From positions 1-7,284 of the forward strand of contig CANMSW010000113.1 in NCBI GenBank assembly GCA_947500275.1: DNA of 7,284 bases, given 5' to 3'. This document shows, in pieces, positions 1-7,100 of the stretch (positions are counted from its first letter, which is position 1; every line of letters begins with the position of its first letter). This stretch comes from Bacteriovoracaceae bacterium. Its GTDB lineage: Bacteria; Bdellovibrionota; UBA1018. The position numbers and the translations under genes are program-made. Below the pieces are notes generated by a model. It did no database searches and was not told the DNA's origin. It saw only the letters and a list, made by a program, of their open reading frames with translations.

Positions 1-948
1 ACGGCGACTCGAGAAGTCCACCAAGCGTTTGAAGCCTTTGGTGGGATCAGCGAAGCCAACCGTGCGAAAATTGAACGAAAAGAAGTCGCTGTCCTTTACG
101 GAAAGTTGGTCGAGCCCGAGTGGTGGACTTCTCAAGGTAAAGTAGCCCCACAGGAGATCGCAGATTCCATTTTTGAAATCTTAGGCAGTGTTCGCGACGC
201 GATTCAGAATGAAGGGTTACAGCCAGAACTCCGTTTGCTCGAGGAAGGCGCTTTTGTTGCTTATTTCGAAATTTGGTCGGAAGGTTCGGGCGGTTTTTCG
301 GCGCCGATGAATGCGATTCTCGCGATTCGGCGCGCGCTGCTTCGGGTGAATGGACTCCGCAAAACGGACGGCCATCGCGAAATCCGAGTGCAGATGGGCC
401 TGAGAACGGGGCTCCTGGTCCGGGATGCGCGTTCGATACCAAACCGATATGTTGGCGTTGCCGTCCGTGAAGCCCAGGAGCTTGCACGTGCCGCGGGCGT
501 TATCGGGGTCGATTGTCTGATAGCCCCGATGGGGGATCCCGCTCGTGGGGATCCGCTGGCTCAATTGATGAGTGATTTCTTACTGAGGCCCGTCGCCGAG
601 GGGAAATTCCGCTCTTGGGATTCCAGTTCGGGTTCGATGAAAATGGGAGAGCGAATTCCTCTCCATATCATTGAGGGCATTCGTCGATCGCAAGAGTCCG
701 GCGAGACTCAAGAAATTCCGCAAACCGAGGGCATGTATTTCGAGCCGGTTCGATCGGGCGACGGCCATGACTCGCCCGGTGTTTTCGCGAGTAGCGCCTT
801 GTTCGAGCTCGATCAGGATCTCCTCACCCGGAATAATGTGATTCGAATCGATCGTTCCCGCACGAATTCAGATCCGGCCCCGGCTGAGACGTCGACGGCT
901 AACGAGTCGACTCCGGAAAAGCCTGATCAAAAGTCCGAGGCTTCTTGA
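1..948 (+). CDS. Degenerate class III cyclase-like domain protein (5' partial)
   Basis: The reading frame is open from base 1, so this is the C-terminal 315 residues of a longer protein and its true start lies outside the window. Residues about 28-175 follow the order of a class III adenylate/guanylate cyclase homology domain. There is a first beta strand (EVAVLYGKL, 28-36), a strand pair around EEGAFVAYF (81-89), a helix (ILAIRRALLRVN), a strand RVQMGLRTGLL, and a final block VGVAVREAQELARAAG (151-166) that resembles the usual GDAVNxAxRL segment. The metal-binding aspartates appear as G/K and Ala, and the transition-state Asn and Arg as Arg and Glu, so catalysis is not expected. Residues about 205-315 look poorly ordered and end in a Pro/Ser/Thr/Glu-rich tail. 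The last 50 bases overlap the opposite-strand SRPBCC gene. The coding call is strong. The cyclase-fold assignment is an inference from motif order, and a scaffold or regulatory role is only a guess. Confidence 0.75.
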   Translation, partial: TATREVHQAFEAFGGISEANRAKIERKEVAVLYGKLVEPEWWTSQGKVAPQEIADSIFEILGSVRDAIQNEGLQPELRLLEEGAFVAYFEIWSEGSGGFSAPMNAILAIRRALLRVNGLRKTDGHREIRVQMGLRTGLLVRDARSIPNRYVGVAVREAQELARAAGVIGVDCLIAPMGDPARGDPLAQLMSDFLLRPVAEGKFRSWDSSSGSMKMGERIPLHIIEGIRRSQESGETQEIPQTEGMYFEPVRSGDGHDSPGVFASSALFELDQDLLTRNNVIRIDRSRTNSDPAPAETSTANESTPEKPDQKSEAS

Positions 949-1603
949 GCTCGGCGAGCGCCGTTAAATTCGGATAAAAGACTTGGTTCATCAGGATGCG
1001 CTTCGCGATTCGAGCGAAGAGGCGAGCCCGCCAGGTCGACGTATGTGCCCAGAGTTTCCCGCGAACGGTGGTGCCTTGTGCGGCTTGGTCCGACGAGAGT
1101 TCGGGCGCGCCGTGAGGTGTTCCGGGAATCAGCTCGATTTCCCATTCGAGACGATCAAAGAGTTTGACGACCTGGGGCTTTGTTTCGGAGACAAATTCGA
1201 CGTGGACCCGCTTTCCTTTTTCGTAAGCGGTAACCCTTCCCGTGAGCTCGAAGCGCCGGTCCGAGCGTTGGCGGGGCTCGATCGTGAATCGGACGATCGC
1301 ACCTGGAGTCACGTCTTGCATGTTCAAGGGGAGGGGATTGCCCATCCCGTCCATTCGGCGTGCATCGACAGTGATGTGATGCCATTGAGACCACGCCAAA
1401 ACGGAATCAAGCGCCTGACCGAGTGTTTCGATCGGAACCGGTGAGGGGACTTCCCTCTCAAAATAGATGTCCTGGTTGTCCCCTTGGCTGAGGCCCGCCA
1501 TGACAAGAAGAGTAAGGACTAAGGTAACCCCAAAGGCGACGGTGTATTTCGGGAAAGGGCGGCGGTCTTTGGACTCTGAAGTACTCGGATTGTGTTCGGC
1601 CAT
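899..1603 (-). CDS. Membrane-anchored SRPBCC (START/polyketide-cyclase-like) protein
   Basis: This 234-residue protein has a charged N-terminus and one hydrophobic helix at about residues 20-38 (start of helix YTVAFGVTLVLT). There is no lipobox cysteine, so it is probably a signal anchor or uncleaved signal peptide with the rest outside the cytoplasmic membrane. The rest reads like an SRPBCC domain. It has an opening strand (FEREVPSPVPIETLGQALDS), then AWSQWHHITVDARRMDGMG, a strand with VTPGAIVRFTIEP, antiparallel strands (ELTGRVTAYEKGKRVHVEF) and a long C-terminal helix ending LMNQVFYPNLTALAEL. The family forms a hydrophobic ligand pocket, but no ligand can be named here. I chose the ATG at 1601-1603. 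An in-frame TTG two codons upstream (1607-1609) is possible, since a GGGAG ribosome site lies about 10 bases from the ATG and 4 from the TTG. The gene is divergent from the RluA gene at 1692 and convergent, with a 50-base overlap, with the cyclase-like gene. The family call is by fold pattern only. Confidence 0.72.
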   Translation of the reverse strand: MAEHNPSTSESKDRRPFPKYTVAFGVTLVLTLLVMAGLSQGDNQDIYFEREVPSPVPIETLGQALDSVLAWSQWHHITVDARRMDGMGNPLPLNMQDVTPGAIVRFTIEPRQRSDRRFELTGRVTAYEKGKRVHVEFVSETKPQVVKLFDRLEWEIELIPGTPHGAPELSSDQAAQGTTVRGKLWAHTSTWRARLFARIAKRILMNQVFYPNLTALAELKKPRTFDQAFPESTR

Positions 1604-1642
1604 GGTCAAAATTCTCCCGGGATCGGTGAAGGGAACCTCTTT

Positions 1643-1671
1643 GAGCTATCTCTCGCCAGAAGGGTCGTCAA
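1643..1671 (-). promoter_or_regulatory. Weak sigma70-like promoter candidate for the SRPBCC gene
   Basis: On the minus strand TTGACG (1671 to 1666) matches five of six bases of a -35 box. It is followed 17 bases later by TAGCTC (1648 to 1643), which is a poor -10 box. The location suits transcription of the SRPBCC gene starting at 1603, with a leader of about 30 bases. The weak -10 makes this tentative. Confidence 0.2.
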
Positions 1672-1691
1672 CGCTTGGAAACTTTGAGAAG

Positions 1692-2366
1692 ATGAATTTG
1701 GCTATGAAAGATTCCCAATCGAACGTCAGACTCCGACCTTTGCAGCCCCGCGTGCTCCACCTCGGGGAGGGGGTCATCGTTTTAGATAAACCTGCGGGTT
1801 GGCTCACGATCCCTGGGCGTGCTGCTCCGGGCACCGAAGCTCCCCCGATCCTCGTCGACTGGTTAGAGCAATCTCCGGACTCTCCGGTTCGGGGCGGTAA
1901 GGCTTGGATCGTTCACCGTCTCGATCGCGAGACCAGCGGCGTGATCGTTTTTGCGCGGACTGCCGAGTCCCATCGGGCTCTTTGTATGGCCTTTGAAAAT
2001 CGCGAGACCAAAAAAATCTATGAGTGCTTGGCCTCCGGCAACCCACCTCTCCCTGTATTTAAGGTAGCGGAGCCGATTGGGGGCGTGCCGTCGCAGTCCC
2101 AGGTGGAGGTGCTTCGGCGCTCGGACATGGGCTTCCATGCTCGCGTCCGAATCTTCACGGGAAGGCGACATCAAATTCGAATCCACCTTTCGAATCGGGG
2201 TTATCCGATATGGGGCGATGTTCGTTATGGTGGCGCGATGGAAATTCGCGGAAAAGTAATATCGCGTGTGGCGCTGCATGCTCGCAAGCTGGAGATCCCG
2301 GGCTGGGGAGCCTTTGAATCAGAATTGCCAGGCGATTTTCAAACGTGGCTCGAGGAGTTGCAATGA
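1692..2366 (+). CDS. RluA-family RNA pseudouridine synthase (no S4 domain)
   Basis: This enzyme isomerises uridine to pseudouridine in RNA, probably rRNA or tRNA in the cytoplasm. From ATG 1692 it has 224 residues. Family motifs appear in order: VIVLDKPAGWLTIPGR near the N-terminus; HRLDRETSG at 75-83 with catalytic Asp78; a conserved Tyr110 in KKIYECL; GRRHQIRIHL at 157-166 with Arg163; and GYPIWGDVRYGG followed by ALHARKLEIP. The frame is open back to about 1467, but that part lies over the opposite-strand SRPBCC gene and does not look like an S4 domain, so I place the start after it. ATG 1692 (preceded by GGAA and GAGAAG) and ATG 1704 are both plausible. It is translationally coupled to the downstream methyltransferase: its TGA stop overlaps that gene's ATG. 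The compact form without S4 resembles the RluA type rather than RluC/RluD. The target uridine cannot be deduced. The family call is very secure. Confidence 0.93.
   Translation: MNLAMKDSQSNVRLRPLQPRVLHLGEGVIVLDKPAGWLTIPGRAAPGTEAPPILVDWLEQSPDSPVRGGKAWIVHRLDRETSGVIVFARTAESHRALCMAFENRETKKIYECLASGNPPLPVFKVAEPIGGVPSQSQVEVLRRSDMGFHARVRIFTGRRHQIRIHLSNRGYPIWGDVRYGGAMEIRGKVISRVALHARKLEIPGWGAFESELPGDFQTWLEELQ
2352..2357 (+). promoter_or_regulatory. Strong ribosome binding site of the methyltransferase
   Basis: GAGGAG sits five bases before ATG 2363, inside the last codons of the RluA gene. It fixes the methyltransferase start at 2363 rather than at an upstream in-frame alternative at 2345. Together with the ATGA stop/start overlap (2363-2366) it indicates coupled translation. 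Confidence 0.75.
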
Positions 2367-3370
2367 AGACGACACAAAGTGCTCAGGGCGCGGCCCGCGA
2401 GGAGCTCGAGTTTGCGTGGAATGCGCGCGAGAAGTCCGGGGAATTGAAGAGGCTTGAAGCCCTCCGTGTTTTTCACGGCCCTGGTGAATCCGATAGCGAT
2501 TTGCGGGGGCTTGCAATCGACCGTTATGGATCACATGCTTGGATCACCGAATGGGAGGGACTGAGTGGTTCGCAAGCGCGAAGCCTTCGTCCCTTGCTGA
2601 GTGAGTTTCTAAAGTCCAAAGGGCTTGAATCCGCAGTGGCGCTGTGGCGCCCCGACCCTGGAAAGGGAATCCCGGACGAGCCAGAAGTTCTTTTTGGTAA
2701 AGTTCCCGCTGAGCCTTTTGTCGTGCAGGAGGGGGCGCTGAAGTTCCAAATTCGGCTGCGGGAAGTCAGGCACCCCGGGCTGTTTTTGGACCATGAACCG
2801 TTGCGGCGCTGGCTCGTGGATCGGGTGAAAGATCAGCGTGTTTTGAATCTCTTCGCTTACACGGGAAGTTTGTCAGTGGCCTGTGGCCAAGGGGGAGCTT
2901 CCCAAGTAACGACCCTCGATCTGTCGAAACCGACGATTGAGTGGGCGAGCGAGAATTGGGCCTTGAATGGACTGGCAAAAGAGTCTTCCGACTTTATATT
3001 CGGGGATAGTTTCGAATGGCTTTCGAAATTTGCAAAAAAGGGAAAGCACTTCGATTGTGTGATTCTCGATCCGCCTTCTTTTTCCCGGGATAAAAAGGGA
3101 GGCACCTTCTCCACTTCGAAAGATTTAGGTCGCCTTCATGAGGGCGTTCTTTCGGTGTTGGCCCCGGGCGGGATGATCGTCACTTCGATTAACTCCGCCA
3201 ACGTGTTCGTTGAAAAATACGAGATGGATATCAAAGCAGCGGCGCTGCGGGCTGGACGAACGTTCAGTGTCCTGCATCGGTTTGATTTGCCGGAAACGTT
3301 TCCGACCCGATTAGGGGAGTCGATCCAACAGCGCTATTTAAAGGGCTTTATTCTCCGCGAACGCGTTTGA
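2363..3370 (+). CDS. Class I SAM-dependent RNA methyltransferase, RlmI/RlmK-like
   Basis: This 335-residue protein is probably a 23S rRNA (or other RNA) methyltransferase of the COG1092-type group. An N-terminal segment contains GLAIDRYG (49-56), typical of the small domain before the catalytic core in RlmI-like enzymes. The segment HPGLFLDHEPLRRW (Asp143) corresponds to the family's GxFLDQR motif. The SAM-binding motif I is LNLFAYTGS (161-169), an acidic motif II follows at TTLDLSK, and motif IV is DPPSFS (236-241). It ends in RYLKGFILRERV. It is shorter than RlmI (just under 400 residues), and the N-terminal PUA domain appears absent. At the position where RlmI has a cysteine in an SCS motif, this protein reads TSINSAN (274-280), with Asn277 there, closer to RlmK. 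A 5-methylcytosine activity is therefore doubtful, and the modified base is unknown. It is in an operon with the RluA gene, and its tail overlaps the opposite RluA gene by 23 bases. Confidence 0.9.
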   Translation: MKTTQSAQGAAREELEFAWNAREKSGELKRLEALRVFHGPGESDSDLRGLAIDRYGSHAWITEWEGLSGSQARSLRPLLSEFLKSKGLESAVALWRPDPGKGIPDEPEVLFGKVPAEPFVVQEGALKFQIRLREVRHPGLFLDHEPLRRWLVDRVKDQRVLNLFAYTGSLSVACGQGGASQVTTLDLSKPTIEWASENWALNGLAKESSDFIFGDSFEWLSKFAKKGKHFDCVILDPPSFSRDKKGGTFSTSKDLGRLHEGVLSVLAPGGMIVTSINSANVFVEKYEMDIKAAALRAGRTFSVLHRFDLPETFPTRLGESIQQRYLKGFILRERV

Positions 3371-4046
3371 TTTCCTCGAGGTCTAACGGAAGCGGGCATT
3401 CCACTCGGATCGGGGCGCCGCCCATGGGGTGAGGGAACTCGATGAGATGCGAGTGAAGCGCGGGACGCGAAAAACCATGGAGTTTCGCGTTTCGGGCGTA
3501 CTTGCGGTCGCCTAGAAGTGGATGTCCTGCGTGGGCCATTTGGACACGGATCTGATGGGATCTCCCGGTGTCCAACTCAACTTCAACCAGGGTCAGGAGA
3601 GTGCCTTCGTAATTTCCATGCGCGAGTGGGCGCGCTTGGAGCCGAGCGATTTTTGCCCCTCGAGTGCCGTCGCGAACCACGCGCGACTCATTGGTGGCCT
3701 CATTCTTCAGAAGCGAATGCTCGAGGTTCAGGTTTTTTTCAATTTTGCCCTCAACCCAAGCCACGTAGGAGCGCTTGAGTTCCCCGGCTTGAAGAGCGCT
3801 CGTGAGGCGCTGAGCGGATTTGGTTCTTTTTGCGACCACCATCACGCCTGACGTGTTTCGGTCGAGCCGATGCACGAGTCCGACGTAGTTTCGGCCAAAG
3901 TAGATCCGGAGCCAGTCCACGAGGTTGATATCTCCTGTGTGCTCGCCTTGGCTCAGAAGGCCTGCGGGTTTATCCAGGACGACCAAATGGGCGTCCTCCA
4001 GAAGGATTTTTGGGGTCAAGGCTTTCGGAAACTCGGGGGTCGTCAT
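3348..4046 (-). CDS. Second RluA-family RNA pseudouridine synthase
   Basis: This 232-residue enzyme converts uridine to pseudouridine in structured RNA. It shows DKPAGLLSQGE (25-35), HRLDRNTSG (59-67) with catalytic Asp62, Tyr94 in KRSYVAWVEG, DTGRSHQIRVQMAHAGHPLLG (from 159) with Arg167, and a closing LHSHLIEFPHP segment. There is no S4 domain. It is clearly a paralogue of the 1692-2366 protein but divergent outside the motifs, so it probably modifies a different site. The ATG at 4044-4046 is the natural start: the motif spacing from the N-terminus is normal, and only a weak purine-rich stretch serves as ribosome site. It is convergent with the methyltransferase (23-base overlap) and divergent from the adenylate cyclase across a 100-base gap. 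The family call is very secure, but the substrate position is not determinable. Confidence 0.93.
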   Translation of the reverse strand: MTTPEFPKALTPKILLEDAHLVVLDKPAGLLSQGEHTGDINLVDWLRIYFGRNYVGLVHRLDRNTSGVMVVAKRTKSAQRLTSALQAGELKRSYVAWVEGKIEKNLNLEHSLLKNEATNESRVVRDGTRGAKIARLQARPLAHGNYEGTLLTLVEVELDTGRSHQIRVQMAHAGHPLLGDRKYARNAKLHGFSRPALHSHLIEFPHPMGGAPIRVECPLPLDLEEIKRVRGE

Positions 4047-4146
4047 GAAACAGTCTCTCTTCTGAGGAATCCTTGCTTATTCTGTGCTCTGAATCCATTT
4101 CAGAAGCTTCCTCCCCAGGTATTTCTCGCCGTATACTTGGATCTGA
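4047..4146. promoter_or_regulatory. Divergent intergenic region with an inverted repeat
   Basis: This 100-base gap separates the second RluA gene (leftward) from the adenylate cyclase (rightward) and must hold both starts of transcription unless they are read from elsewhere. It contains a perfect inverted repeat TCTGAA-N5-TTCAGA (4088-4104), which could be an operator. It also contains a TATACT box at 4132-4137 that matches five of six bases of a -10 but has no good -35. If used, that box would give an almost leaderless cyclase mRNA. Neither element is established. Confidence 0.3.
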
Positions 4147-7100
4147 ATGATGTCGGCAAGTGCAGGTCGAAAGCGACTTCAAGCTCAAGTCGTGGTGAGG
4201 ATCCTTGGGATTCTCGTTCTCCTTTGCTCGTTCGCAGCCGTCGGGCTTGGGGTCTGGAAGACTCGCCTCAACCGATCCGAAATTCAGCAGACTCAAGCTC
4301 TTTGGCGCTCAGTAGGGGGCGTGGCTTCTTCTCTTTTCGACGGAGCTTTCTATTTTTCTCGTGAAGAGGGTTACGATCCTGAAATTCGTAAGCTTTTTGA
4401 CGAAAATCCAGAGCTCCTAGCGGTCCAGCATGTCGATCCGGCGGGGCGCATCGTGCATCGCGAGGAGTCGCGCCCAATCGCGACCCCACCCCAAGATTGG
4501 GGATCGGTAGCGCCCGAGCTCCTCAAACAGATTCAGAGCGGGTTGCCTGGGGTTCGGACGGAAACCGGATTTCGCTTCGTTTGGGTTTTTCCAGGGGAAG
4601 CCTCCTCCCTCGTGCTTGAAACCCGAGCCCTCTCGACCGCCTGGATTGTGCTGGGCGGTCTGGCTTTCATTTTGGTGGTCCTTACGGCTGGCGTTGCCGT
4701 CATCGCTCTGCGCCCCGACTGGTTCCAAAGGCTCTTAGTCGATGATCAGAAAGCCTCGTCCTTAGCGACCGTTCAGTCGTTCAGTCGCTTCGCCTGGAAA
4801 GCGTGGCCCTTGTGGCTGAAAGTTTTCTCGTTGGTCTTGCTGGTGAACTTTCTGACGGGACTCGTTTTGTTTGAGTCGCTCTCGCGGTGGCAGAGCACTG
4901 ACTTGGGAGCGCGGATTCAGCGAGAAGCAACTCTCTTGGCGCGGTTTTCAAACCCGAAGCTGATTGCCGATTTTCGGGCTCATTTTTACGACCCTTCAGC
5001 GAGCGCCATTTTCCGGAAGTCCGTCAGTGAAATCATCGCCGTCAACACGGACCTGGAGCGCATCCGGGTGATTTCTCGTAAAACAGGGGCCGTGCTTTTC
5101 ACGAGCGATCTGATCGATGCCGAAAGCGGCGGAGTGCCCCTGGGAGTCGTCGAGCCGGTGAAGTTTGGGGCAGAGCTAAGTGCCCGTGTCTCGCAAGATG
5201 GCTTCGCAGTAGAAGGGGAATCGCAGTCCGTCGGAAAGACCTTCCGCGTCGTGGTCGATGGCGGCCAGCCGGATGGAGCCTCCAATGCGCTCGACGAGAT
5301 TCTTCGATCGAAAGTTTCCGAGGAGTCGCTCTACTGGGTGGAGTATCGCTTTGGTTTACGTTCGCTTGCAGCCGGGATCGAGAAAGTTCGAAGGGAGCTG
5401 CTTCTGAATTTGCTCCCCGTTCTCTTGATATCAGTCGCGTTGGCGCTCGCGCTCGCGCGGTTTCTGAGTGAGCCCATTCGCCAGCTCATCGGCGCTCTTC
5501 GTGGGATTGGGCAGGGGGACTTATCGACCAAAGTGGCCGTGACTCGTGGCGATGAAATCGGCGAGCTCGAAAAAGCGTTCAACACGATGATCGAAGAGCT
5601 GCGGCGCAAGCAGGAGCTGAAAAAGTACCTCTCCGACGCGACTTACCGGCAGATCGTCGAGGCTTCCGAGTCCGGGCGTCCGCAAGGTGAGAGTGGCGCG
5701 CGTAAGCTCGAAGCAGCAGTTTTATTCTCAGATATCCGCGGCTTCGTCACTCATTGTGAAACTTCCGAGGCCGAAGAAGTTTTGCAGATGCTCAACGAGT
5801 ATTTTGCGGAGATGGTGACTGCGATTTACGCGCACGGGGGAGAAGTCGATAAGTTCATCGGGGACGCCGTTTTAGCTGTTTTTTACATTCGGGATGAAGA
5901 CTCGGGCGAGGGAATGGAGGGCTCGGGGTCTTGCTTACGAGCCATCCAGGCGGCTTTAGAAATGAAAGCGCGCCTGGAATCCTTCAACGAGCGTCGGCGT
6001 TCCAAGAAGAAGTTCACGATTGATATCGGAATCGGAATTAGCTTTGGTCGCGTGATCAGTGGCGAAATGGGAACGCGTGATCGTCGCGACTTCACCGTGA
6101 TCGGAGATGCCGTGAACGTGGCGAGTCGCATCGAGAAGTTTTCGAAAAAAGGCCGCGGCACCAAGGTCGTCTTTAGTGGAGGAGTGGAAGACCGTGTTCG
6201 TGGTCTCGTGGGGTACGACCTCCTTGAAGAAGCACCAGTCGCTGGAAAAGAAGAGCGCATCCGAGTCTGTGAGCTGACAGAAATTCGTGAGCTAGGTTCT
6301 TTGATTCATTTGCTTTCGAGCTCGGATCCGAAAGTACGCACCCAAGCTTTGGGGCTCTTAGCGCTTTCGCGGAGTCAGGATTCGGTGGAGCCTCTGCTCC
6401 AGCATCTGCAGGACGAGTCGGAGTCGGTTCGTTCGGCCGCGGCCCGTGGCATTGGGATCCTTCCTATTTCGGCCTTGCCCGCTACTCTGAGTGAACGTCT
6501 GGTGGATCGCTTGATTGCGCGACTCGATGAAGAACCTTCGCGCAAAGTGTTGAGTTCCCTGGTGCTTGCGATCGGGAAAGTCTGCACCGACTTGCGCATT
6601 CTTCGGCTGGAATCGTTCCTGGTCGTCGAGGGTGAAGACCGATTGGTCGCAGACGCTGTCGAAGCCATGGGGGCGCTTGCGCCTCGGTTTCCTGAAGTCC
6701 AGGATCGGTTGATTCCCTTGCTCTCGAGTCGCTCCAACCGAGTGCGCGCCAATGCGGCGAAATCCCTGTTTCTGGCGGGACGGCACGAAGTCATCGATTC
6801 TCTGACTCCGATGCTCTTGAATTCGAACCCCCTCATGCGCGCCAGTGGCGCTTGGGCGATGGGGGAGCTCGCGGCCGCGCTTCCGATGGACTCGCCCTGG
6901 CTCATTGAGGGTCTTTTTAGCCAAAAACGCCTGGAATCGGCTGTGCTCAGCGAGTCGGGTTCCGGGGATCGCCTTCTTGATCCGGCCGAGCGAACCCGTC
7001 AATTTGCTCGCTTCAAGCCCCTCCTTGCTGCGCTTCAGGCCAGCGTTCCTATGCTCGTGGCGCTTCTGAAGGACTCGGACGAGCGCGTCAGGCGGCAGTC

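Noticed and set aside
983..1444. Plus-strand open frame of 153 codons inside the SRPBCC gene
   Set aside because: The minus-strand frame has a membrane helix, a fold-like strand pattern and a ribosome site. The plus frame has none and is a shadow.
1467..1691. Upstream extension of the first RluA frame by 75 codons
   Set aside because: The extension runs antisense to the SRPBCC N-terminus, contains no S4-like sequence, and ends just where the normal RluA N-terminus begins.
1863..2279. Minus-strand open frame of 138 codons opposite the first RluA gene
   Set aside because: It covers the HRLD and GRRHQIR motifs of the real gene on the other strand, and its own translation has no family features.
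3870..4364. Plus-strand open frame crossing the divergent intergenic region
   Set aside because: It is antisense to the second RluA gene and then out of frame with the cyclase N-terminus. Its translation shows no domain and ends in low-complexity Ser/Phe/Arg.
6002..6045. Short direct repeats such as GGAATCGGAAT in the cyclase core
   Set aside because: They encode the normal alternating Gly-Ile strand of class III cyclases and are explained by protein sequence, not by a DNA repeat.
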